From Darksidea phi (lineage: Eukaryota > Ascomycota > Dothideomycetes > Pleosporales > Lentitheciaceae): 64,000 nucleotides of DNA. The translations under genes were made by a program, and so were the position numbers. Location: contig JASJFT010000002.1 in NCBI GenBank assembly GCA_030770425.1, forward strand, positions 496,001 through 560,000, given 5' to 3'. Shown here piece after piece: positions 55,949 to 64,000 of this stretch. Position 1 is the stretch's first letter. The number at the start of each line of letters is the position of its first letter. Below the pieces are notes generated by a model. It had not been told where the DNA came from, made no database searches, and saw only the letters and a program-made list of their open reading frames with translations.

Positions 55949-57020
55949 ATGGCCAGCGACGACCTTGTCTGGAGCGTCATCGGCACCGATTTTTGCAGCT
56001 TCAAGTTAAAGACAACAAAGGACCAGACCTTCTGCCGCAACGAGCACAACGTCTCCGGCTTCTGCTCGAAACAGTCATGCCCCCTCGCAAACTCCCGATA
56101 TGCGACCATCCGCTCAGACCCCGCCACCGGCACCCTCTACCTATACATCAAGGCCATCGAGCGCGCGCACCTGCCGTCCAAGTGGTGGGAAAAGATTCGG
56201 TTGCCCAAGAACTATGCCCAGGCGCTGGAGCTCGTCGACACCCACCTGCGGTACTTTCCCAAGTTCCTGCTACACAAAAACAAGCAGCGCCTCACACGAC
56301 TCACCCAGGTGAATCTGCGCATCAAGAAGCTGGCAAAGGAGGAAGAGCGCATAGGCGAGAAACTAGTGCCACGACTAGCGCCCAAGGTGCGGCGGAGGGA
56401 AGAGGGCCGAGAGCGAAAGGCACTCGCTGCGGCAAAGGTCGAGCGATCCATCGAGCGCGTCTTGATTGACCGCCTCCGCTCTGGAGTACGTTCTGCAATG
56501 CACTGGTACCGCACTTGAATGCTGACCGAATCAGGCTTATGGCGACCGGCCACTGAACGTCGAGCACAATGTCTGGAAGCGCGTCATGCGCGGACTGGAA
56601 AAGGAAGGACAAGCACAGCGTGACGAGGATCTGGATGACGGCATCGAAGATGAAGACGACGAGGTTGAGAACGAATACGAGCTGGACACTGGGGCAGCCC
56701 ATGTCGAGTATGTCAGCGACATTGAAGGCGAATCCGATCATGACATGGAAGACTTTGAAGACTGGGTCGGAGGCCAGAGTCCGGATGAAGGGGACGAAGA
56801 CAGCGAGAGTGCCAGTGGAAGCGACGAGGAAGACGACGACTCGCAAGACGACGACGCCGAGGCGCTCAAACACACACTTGCGAACCTCAAGCGGAAGCGA
56901 CCTGCCGGCCCACCGCCAAAGCCGAAAAAGAAATCTGCCAAGGCTGGGAAGGGTCCGCGTCGGGAAATTGAGTACGAAATCGAACGGGAGCCTGCTGCAA
57001 GAGAGTTACTGCGCGCATAG
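55949..57020 (+). CDS. MAK16: Ribosome biogenesis protein MAK16
   Basis: Exons 55949-56485 and 56535-57020, intron 49 bp (GTACGT to ATCAG), 340 residues. MAK16 is a nucleolar factor of early 60S (pre-27S) assembly working with RPF1. The N-terminus holds the conserved Cys-containing fold (DDLVWSVIGTDFCSFK, TFCRNEHNVSGFCSKQSCPLANSRYATI) and GTLYLYIKAIERAHLPSKWWEKIRL. Then come HKNKQRLTRLTQ, the basic RREEGRERKAL helix and, across the splice, RLRSGAYGDRPLNV. The C-terminal third is a long acidic run followed by a Lys-rich end (KPKKKSAKAGKGPRREIEYE), as in other MAK16 proteins. The start at MASDDL is fixed by the conserved first residues. Confidence 0.96.
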
Positions 57021-57394
57021 TTTCTTTGGGCCAGCTTGAAAGCGCATGGCACCGGCGTTCTGGTACTAGGATGACACTCACGGCAATATACCAGTCGACT
57101 GCTCAAAATTGTGCCATTTTGCTTTTTCTTCGAATCTTATATATCAGATCTTACGATGCTTGCAGCAGGACGGCCTTGGCTACTCGGTATGCATGAGTGG
57201 CAACTTTGCATTGTCCATTATTCAATCTTTCGCAGGCTTCACGAAGTCACGCAGAATTGTTCCCGTTTCAACATTGTTCGAAAATACGTATGATCCATGT
57301 GCTACACGTCTTCCACTAACACTATACTATATCTTCTACTCAAGATTCTCAGGCTTCTAGATCACAGCTAAAGGAACGTGCGAAAGCTGACGTG
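57021..57394. other. Intergenic
   Basis: Downstream of MAK16. No feature seen. Confidence 0.45.
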
Positions 57395-58063
57395 ATGAGC
57401 GAAGCAGATGTTGCCAGGCAGGAATGGAATACCCGCTGCGAGGTCGATCCCGCGATGCTTACCGGACCAGCAGAAGAACAAAACCTACTCAAATCTTGCA
57501 GATGCCGCCTCCTCCTTATCCATCGCAACGACTGATGAAGGCCACGAGGTCTTCGGCAACTTCGAATCAGTATTCATCACTGCTGTTGCTGCCGTGCTGA
57601 ATTCTACTGATCCTTCCAGAGAACATGTCTTCTTCCATCCCACTGCCCGCGTATCTCATACCCTCTTGGGTCTGATTTAGACTTCGACGCGCTGTCACGT
57701 TATTATCCCAATTACTCCAGCCCTTTCCACTGGCGCTACCTTAACCAATGGCGTAGGCCTCATTCCTTCCATCCAACAACGCCCTAATGCTTCCACCCGC
57801 CTCGCTCGCGTCTTTGGCAACCCCCCCTTCGCATGATAATACAGGATGTGGAACGCAAGGCGAACGATACCATGAATGAGTTTAGAAAGGAGGTACGAAG
57901 GAGGAGCGCGCGGATATCTCGGAGAAGGAAGCAGAAAGGCCGTGACAGAATCTCCAGCTGAGGGAAGCGCGGAAGAACTAGGCAAGAAGAAGATAGGTGT
58001 AGATGGCCTAGATGGCATTGTTAAACCAATGGGAGGCGCGCCTGTACCGCTGCAGGACGGCTA
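57395..58063 (+). pseudogene. Frameshifted remnant of an unrecognised fungal gene
   Basis: Protein-like stretches succeed one another in changing frames without splice signals: MSEADVARQEWNTRCEVDPA, then LADAASSLSIATTDEGHEVFG and FITAVAAVLNSTDPSREHVFF, then DLDFDALSRYYP, then ALSTGATLTNGVGLIPSIQQ and RPNASTRLARVFGNPP, then QDVERKANDTMNEFRKEV, and finally GSAEELGKKKIGVDGLDGIV to a stop at 58063. At least four frame changes are needed. The pieces have good composition and order, so this looks like a decayed gene of about 200 codons. I do not recognise the family. Confidence 0.45.
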
Positions 58064-59286
58064 GATATAGGAGATGGTGACCAAAGAGCGGTGGGTGGGG
58101 AGAGGGTGAGGCGTTCCTGTGGCGACCCTTGAGACGTCTTGCGTAGGCTTTCATGAGCAGTCTAAAAGCAGTATGGGACCTTTCGTATGTTTAGATATTT
58201 TCAGAACTCAAAGCAATGCTGTGAACTGTTTATTCATGGCTGATATTTAGCTGTGCTACTAGACTAAAAGCGATGCGCTGCGACCTCCATCATCTTTCTC
58301 ACGAAGCAAAAATAACAACTGTGGATACTATCTCGAAAACACCATTAGGAGCCAGAACTAGTTTCTTGGACGAAAGTGCTTTGCCTTTGATGCGGCCAAA
58401 GATGCCTAGCTACATGCCAGATCTTTATAACAAATTTCAAGAGCTGTGCAGCAAACTCATTAAGCAGGACTGTTTCTTTTGATGTCGACAGTCTACCATT
58501 AATTATTCATAACTATTCCTAGAAACGCTCCAGGGAAAGATGAGACGGTACGGTTACAAAGCAAACATCGAATATTGATGAGAAGCAGTAACCTCTAAGT
58601 AAAATAATTGAGACTTTCGTAATCATGATTGACGTTAACTATAACAAAAAACTAGGACCCTATACTCAACTCCTCTTAGTCTATCCAAAGACTTCACCTT
58701 CCAGAATGAAGCATATAACTGAGAAACGGTCCTACGAAGATGAGTGCGGGGAGTTCCTTGAACATTTCGTGGTGTTGGCTTGTGTGCTGAATAGTCTGGT
58801 AGTAGAACCAAGGTCGGGTAATGTGGCCGCAAAGGGGGTTGAAAGGTTACTAAAGTCAATGTTACCGCCTGGATAGAAGATGCATATATTAAGAATGAAG
58901 CGAAGGATGCTGACAAGGCGAGAAGAGAAGCTACGAATTGACGAATTGTATGTTGGCAATCGGTTAAAACCAGTGAAGTAGACGCATTCAAGCATGGACA
59001 GGCTGAAGGTCTGGCATCTCTTGTACAGGGCTTACATCATGTTCTACGGCCAACGCGTGCAGAGTGTATTCGCTATCAGGTTTGATACATTTTCCAAGTT
59101 TCTACGCATTCAGAGGTTTCGAATGGGGGGCCGAAAATGAAAGCATAAGCTTTGTGGCTTAAATCACGACATTGATCAGCGATGTTTCTATGGCCAAACC
59201 AGAGAAAGCAATATCATTCAGTATTCATTGGAAATAATGTAATGTAATTCATTACCCTATGGAATGTTCGGCCTGTTGACGGACAT
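58064..59286. other. Intergenic
   Basis: AT-rich; an 83-codon frame at 58625-58876 has no family features. Nothing else seen. Confidence 0.45.
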
Positions 59287-60720
59287 TTACTCAAGCCCAA
59301 CGCTGATCGCAGTCAATGCCCAGTCCATAAAGCCCGCATTCGTGTCTAGAATATTTTGATTAAACTCGGAGAGGGTGGGATAGAAATTTGTCGAATACCC
59401 AAATTCCATGGTAAACCCATAAACCTTGTTCACTCCGCTCTTTGCCCAATACCTACTATACGCGTAGTCATCACTGGCGCCAGAGGTGGGATACAATCCC
59501 ACGGCCTGGATAGAAGTGTAAGAGCGGCCGCCCACAGCCTTCATAGCGGCCACAGCGGCGGCAGCGACTTTCCTGACAGCAGTCAGGTCAGCAGAGGGGA
59601 TGTACTCTTTGTAAGCGGAGTCGCCGACGGGGCCGCGTTTACCATCGTAGGCGGAATTGAGAAAGTTCATAGTGGTAGTGGTGGATTGGTCGTCATCATC
59701 ACCCCAGCTGTAGAGCATGTCGCCCGCGGCAGAGTGAATGTCCATAAACCAGCGGATCTTAGGAAAAGAATCGTAAACGGAAACATGATTTTTAGTCTCG
59801 GCTTCAGAGGCCGCCGCGGTTCCAGAAAAGGCCTCTGAGCTGGGCGACGTGGACGCTGGAGCCTCGGAGGGATCGAAATACTTCTTGAAGTTCCAGAGGA
59901 AGTCGAAGTTGCGGTTGATGTCTACGCCAATGGAGTTGCCGCTAGAACCGGACTTGGTGTTGCGATTTTTGCGCCAGAGGGAGCCAGAAGATTGGTCGTA
60001 GGTCACGCCGTCAGGGTTCACGAGAGGGAAGAAGACAATGCCAGCGCTGAGTACGTCCTTAACTTGGGCATTGGTATATGTTTTCTTGCCGTAGGTAAGT
60101 CCAGTGCCAGATTTGTTTGCGGCTAGAAGATCGGAGATCCAGTAGAGGAGGTTGTCCGGACCGCCTCGTTCTCGTGCATGCATGCCAGCGCTGAGATAGA
60201 GGTGGTATTTCGACCTGTCGGTTCCGGCGCCAACATAAGCGGCGGTTTGGGTTGCGCCGTTGAATGTCTTATATGGCAGTGCAACCGTAGAAACACCGTA
60301 GGCGCTACCGAGAGCCTTGATAGCAGAGCCGATCTCAGCAACGTTCAGAATGCTGCTGATGGTTGTGCCGGAAGCTTGCGTCCCCAGTCCAACGGGCGCA
60401 ACAGTGCCAGACTTGAATCGGTCCCCAGTCCCAATAGGAGCATTAGCCGCTCTCTTCACCATATCTCGGTAAATTGAGATCTCGAGCGTGAACTCGTACT
60501 CTTTGCTAATGTGGGCTATCTGCGCCTCGGTGAGTAGCGCATGGAGTCTGAATTGCCCATCTTCGGTGGGGTGAGCAATCGGTCTGCAGCCGAAATCATA
60601 GGTATCATTGCGCACAATGTCTGCGAAGTGCGCAGGTGTCGGTGCCTTGAAGTGGACAGGGAGAAGGTCGGCAAGGACAATGCTCTGGAAGATCAGAGCT
60701 GTGGCGAGAGAAGACTTCAT
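59287..60720 (-). CDS. Secreted M14 zinc carboxypeptidase
   Basis: Single exon, 477 residues from the ATG at 60720, which opens a clean signal peptide (MKSSLATALIFQSIVLADLLP); an ATG five codons earlier is possible. A propeptide-like segment precedes the catalytic domain. Zn ligands: His181 and Glu184 in GMHARERGGPDN, and the later His in MDIHSAAG. Substrate residues VDINRNFDF and the catalytic Glu in FTMEFGYS are present. The order and spacing fit subfamily M14A (carboxypeptidase A/B type), which removes C-terminal residues from peptides outside the cell. An acidic run (DDDDQS) lies after the SWG motif. All key residues are intact, unlike the decayed genes on either side. Confidence 0.93.
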   Translation of the reverse strand: MKSSLATALIFQSIVLADLLPVHFKAPTPAHFADIVRNDTYDFGCRPIAHPTEDGQFRLHALLTEAQIAHISKEYEFTLEISIYRDMVKRAANAPIGTGDRFKSGTVAPVGLGTQASGTTISSILNVAEIGSAIKALGSAYGVSTVALPYKTFNGATQTAAYVGAGTDRSKYHLYLSAGMHARERGGPDNLLYWISDLLAANKSGTGLTYGKKTYTNAQVKDVLSAGIVFFPLVNPDGVTYDQSSGSLWRKNRNTKSGSSGNSIGVDINRNFDFLWNFKKYFDPSEAPASTSPSSEAFSGTAAASEAETKNHVSVYDSFPKIRWFMDIHSAAGDMLYSWGDDDDQSTTTTMNFLNSAYDGKRGPVGDSAYKEYIPSADLTAVRKVAAAAVAAMKAVGGRSYTSIQAVGLYPTSGASDDYAYSRYWAKSGVNKVYGFTMEFGYSTNFYPTLSEFNQNILDTNAGFMDWALTAISVGLE

Positions 60721-61956
60721 GATGCCGCAAAGCAATGGAACGTGTCGTCCTGGAAAAATGGGCGGGGGGCATGGCCCTTTTTACATGAAGGCACCCCAGG
60801 CGCATTGCGATCATGCTCGTTTGGGTTGATTAGGGCCCGATGCATCTCCGTCCACGCAGCCAGTGGCAGATCAGATGTTGCTTGCACGGAGCTATCGCCA
60901 GCCAATGAGAGGCTAGGGTCGTCGGCAATGCTCCCATCCCACCTGCCCGAAGCGGAATAAAGCTAGTCCGCCGTTGGCAGGCGCGGGCCATTGGTCTATC
61001 CGAGGCAACCTCCTTCTGTTGCGCCGTCTCCCCCGAGGCCTATCTACATTATAATATGCTATCGCCGGAAACTCAATTTGCCACTTGCTGGACCTGGCCT
61101 GTTTTGGGCGCATGCCCCTGAATTTGTAGAATGATATGGAAGACGCCCACCCAAGCTTGTTGAGGCAGCTGCACCGAATCCTCAACTTGCACTTTGAAGA
61201 GCCCTTTCTCACATCAGAAGCATCATGGGCGTGCACTATTAGCCTCCTTGACAGCTAACCCGTTAAAAAATGAAGTAATTGACTATAGAAGGGCCTATTT
61301 ATTTATGAGTATATACATTACAGGAGGATCTTTTACACAGTAGAGACGCTAAAGCCGCACGTTATCCACACTAAAAATTGCATTGTATATATCCGTGGGC
61401 CAAAATCTCGACCGATGCCGATGAGTATGCTGTTGGACCCTCGCCGTAATTCGTCTCACGATGCAGCTCAACCTGAGCGATAAGTGAGATGTTGCATGCA
61501 CATAGTAACATCGATTCGGCATCTCTCTCCTCTTGAAGCCTTGTCTTGTTGATTCTTTCTGAGGCACGAATCTAAGTTCTTGGCCTTGCGTGGGATCCAA
61601 TATTACCCGGGCATGTTCGGAAGGGTTTCTCCACTAAGAGGGCAGCCGTCGAATTGGTGATGAGTCGCGCTGTCTTACTTCCGTTTTCTAGCGCATGGAT
61701 TGAAGGACGGAAGCATGGCATAAAATGCTATCTATAATACGGTCTAGTCATGCAAGCATGAGGCGTACCAAGTGAGTGGATTTGGCCCCGCCTTGAGTGG
61801 TACCTGCCCCATTGCTTACCAGTGCTATACCGCTACTACCTTAACGTAGGGCTTAATTGAATCCTACGCTTATCTCGACAGCCTTCGCCATTCTCATATT
61901 TAAGACAATTTCAAGTTGGCAACCGTCTACATACTCTCATTCACTATAATTCCGAT
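60721..61956. other. Intergenic
   Basis: Promoter of the carboxypeptidase gene and 5' side of the fragment at 61957. No other feature seen. Confidence 0.45.
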
Positions 61957-62157
61957 ATGGCGTCGATGTCTGCAGACGAAGCTGAAGCACTGGTGCAGAA
62001 GCTCGAGCAGCTGAGCGAGAACCCGCCTACAGCGATCGAGGAAAACGATGACCTTCGTAGATTCCGTGAAGCTGCATATGGCGCGAGTATGGCGGTTCAA
62101 TGGCCCAACGACAGTGAACATCTTATCCCTACCTTTCTAGCAATCCTTAGCTTTTAG
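61957..62157 (+). pseudogene. Isolated N-terminal fragment, methyltransferase-like
   Basis: 66 codons. MSADEAEALVQKLEQLSENPPTAI and DDLRRFREAAYGASMAVQWPND resemble the first helices of fungal O-methyltransferases, where a variable N-terminus ends in a helix before the winged-helix dimerisation domain. The frame then stops and no continuation was found in the next kilobase. It could be a real small protein or a truncated gene start; the family resemblance is weak. Confidence 0.35.
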
Positions 62158-63192
62158 TAACTAAAGTTTCCAGAAGCAGCGGCAGTATGCCACTCAACTA
62201 CTCTTCCAATCTTCATGCATTCTCTGAACCGCTCCATCGGTTGGCCTTACCACAGGTAGAGTCGCCTTGTTGGGTAGTAGATTGCATTGGACTTGATGGC
62301 TCGAAATCAAAAGCGTCGAAAATCAGTTTTGATTGGACAATTAAGCACTGATTTACCTTTCCATCAGTTTCCTCAATACCCGGCTCTCGAGCACTTTCCC
62401 GTGTGAATGGACTTTGTGATTTTACTCCGCCATCTTATCATTGCAGATGCGTTTGCGCATCCTTTGGTCAGGATCAAATTTCAGCTTGCAATCACGTTGC
62501 GTGAATGTAAATGAGCAGGTGCATACAAGCAAGGGAGAGAACACATAGCATGGCGACAACGAGCATGATGCATTGTGACCCATTCCAAGTTCATCGAAAT
62601 GTAGTAGACAGAGAATAAGCTAGAATTTTACCTTTCGGTAGTGGTGATCCACTTCGTGCAACTTCTGACGCGGAACAGGGAGTGCGTGGTGTAATCGGGG
62701 GTGGTTGGTGGATGACCCTACTCTTTAATCCTGACGTTAACTCGTTGTTGACATGTACAGCGTGCATTGAGTCTTTTCAAAGGACTTCGACGAGATGCGA
62801 GGGTTGTCGGTAAAGGAACGTTTTATTGAATTACGGTAGATATAGAGGGCCACGGGGTATCATGTATGCGAAGTGCATAGATTGGTACACAGGAGCCGCA
62901 GATCTTTTGCCTCGGAGTGTGCTTGCAGTCCGTCTGTTTAACACGTCAGTAGTTTTGGTATTTAACGGTTATAGCATTCCCGTCGAGGTTGCGTCCTCCT
63001 CCAGACTTTTTCCCGCGCTCGTCTCCACACATACTCCGATCACACAATGTGAGTTAGCCTCATTTGGCCGTTTTGGACGTTATCGGCGTCTGTTCCCCTC
63101 ATGATGTGTTAAGCTTTTCATTTAAGCTATCACAAGGTGTCAACCGTCATCTAGTCATCCTCGTAGCATATCCTGCTGCCATTCAACACATC
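62158..63192. other. Intergenic
   Basis: About 1 kb with no coding frame linking the fragment at 61957 to the aldo-keto reductase remnant. No repeat or RNA gene recognised. Confidence 0.45.
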
Positions 63193-64000
63193 ATGGCAAA
63201 CTCGACGCCTAACTGCCTCATCCTCGGTCTCATGATCATTGGCCCGGACACGCAACTCGGAGCTCGCATCACCTCTCTCGACACATACAGGCAATGCCTC
63301 GATTATCTCTCGCAAAATGGCTATTATGAGCTCGACATCGCAGGCTCGCACGTCAGCGGCCAACAAGAGGCGTGCGCATGAGATGCTGGATGCCGCGAGC
63401 GTGACTTCCAGATCGCTTCAAAGGTTTACCCCGTCCAGCCAGGTGACCACGAACCTGAAAAGCTGCGCGCAAAATGGCTTCAAAGCCTTGAGAAACTCGG
63501 CGTCGACTCCACGGACATCATGTATCTCCATGCGCCTGACCGCGCCACTCCTTTCGAGAAGACGCTTGAATGCGTCAACCAATTGTACCAGGAAGCCCGG
63601 TTCAAGGCTAGGCCTGAGCAACTTTGCGGCTTGGGAGTCGCAGAAGTCGATGGTATCTGTGAGCGGACGTCAAGCCGTCCATTTACCAAGACATGTACAA
63701 CGTTATTACCCGCACGATGGAAACAGAGCTGCTCCCTTGTCTGCGCAAGTTCAATATTGACCTTGTGATCTACAACCCTCTCGCGGCAGGTCTGTTCTCT
63801 GGGAGTACTCGACACTGGATAAGGAGGCTGCGCCTGCCCAGGGACGCTTTTCTGACAAGCAGAACTACGGCAAGATGTACCGGGAGAGGTATTCAAAGAT
63901 TCGGTGGTGGATGCGCTGGCTTTGGTTGAGCCCGTTGCACAATATTCCGTTGAGTGAGGTTGCGCTAAGGTGGTGTGTTCACCACAGTAAGCTTAAGATG
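63193..64000 (+). pseudogene. Aldo-keto reductase (AKR7-like) pseudogene, runs off the right edge
   Basis: Begins MANSTPNCLILGLMIIGPD, with ITSLDTYRQCLDYLSQNGYYELD and SGQQE, as in AKR7 (aldehyde reductase) proteins. The Asp of the catalytic tetrad is kept but the expected Tyr position reads SHVSG instead of a Y-containing motif. An in-frame TGA lies at 63379-63381. The frame then resumes (FQIASKVYPVQPGDHEPEKL, STDIMYLHAPDRATPFEKT). Later, LGLSNFAAWE, VAEVDGICER, YNVITRTMETELLPCLRKFN and GRFSDKQNYGKMYRERY each occupy a different frame, so several small indels are present. The end (EVALRWCVHH) reaches the window edge. An NADPH-dependent reductase originally, now non-functional unless the assembly is faulty. 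Confidence 0.8.

Noticed and set aside
58625..58876. 83-codon frame downstream of the pseudogene
   Set aside because: No family resemblance, AT-rich surroundings and no promoter-like leader.

Overview
The window is nuclear DNA of a filamentous ascomycete (Pezizomycotina; Dothideomycetes is my guess from gene content, not proven). The evidence is single genes spaced 0.2-2.5 kb apart on both strands, 31 short spliceosomal introns (most 41-70 bp) that I could place by joining conserved reading frames, CT/CA-rich leaders, and eukaryotic or fungus-specific families (RNase H2A, eIF2D/TMA64, MAK16, HUS1, MSS1, Zn2Cys6 factor). I saw no tRNA, rRNA, CRISPR array, intact transposon or viral sequence.

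Layout. 1-7744: 3' part of a DUF7053-type gene, a MARVEL-type membrane protein, a membrane-anchored short-chain dehydrogenase and a multi-spanning membrane protein. 7745-10188: no gene seen. 10189-17646: a disordered Cys/His-headed protein, RNH201, TMA64/eIF2D and a THEM6-like thioesterase. 18789-25460: a conserved fungal protein of unknown function and a 1397-residue protein ending in a PARP6/8/16-type mono-ADP-ribosyltransferase domain. 27231-33566: part of the tyrosine-degradation (pyomelanin) cluster, hppD, an hmgX/TTC36 homologue and an hmgR-like Zn2Cys6 factor. 35784-40187: head-to-head ZIP and CDF metal transporters. 40742-44498: two divergently transcribed, distantly related proteins. 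45026-47012: an arrestin-like remnant and HUS1. 47013-53939: a gene desert of about 7 kb holding the most unusual object here. 53940-57020: MSS1 and MAK16, head to head with 169 bp between them. 57021-64000: degenerate genes (an unknown family, a methyltransferase-like fragment, an aldo-keto reductase) around an intact secreted M14 carboxypeptidase.

The unusual object lies at 53028-53357. A TATA-led, pyrimidine- and CA-rich leader of more than 200 nt without any ATG is followed by two tiny ORFs that both encode MGRGGYN-stop. They differ at four nucleotides, all synonymous. A third ORF encoding a basic 29-residue peptide follows. The first three ATGs of the presumed transcript each open one of these ORFs. 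This looks like a polycistronic short-peptide gene, or a transcript with conserved-peptide upstream ORFs; I know of no described fungal counterpart.

Links between genes. In Aspergillus fumigatus, HppD converts 4-hydroxyphenylpyruvate to homogentisate, HmgX is needed for that step and HmgR activates the cluster. Here those three are adjacent while hmgA, fahA and maiA are not in the window. The ZIP/CDF pair would couple metal uptake to efflux or storage. RNH201/TMA64, MSS1/MAK16 and hppD/hmgX are divergent pairs that may share promoters.
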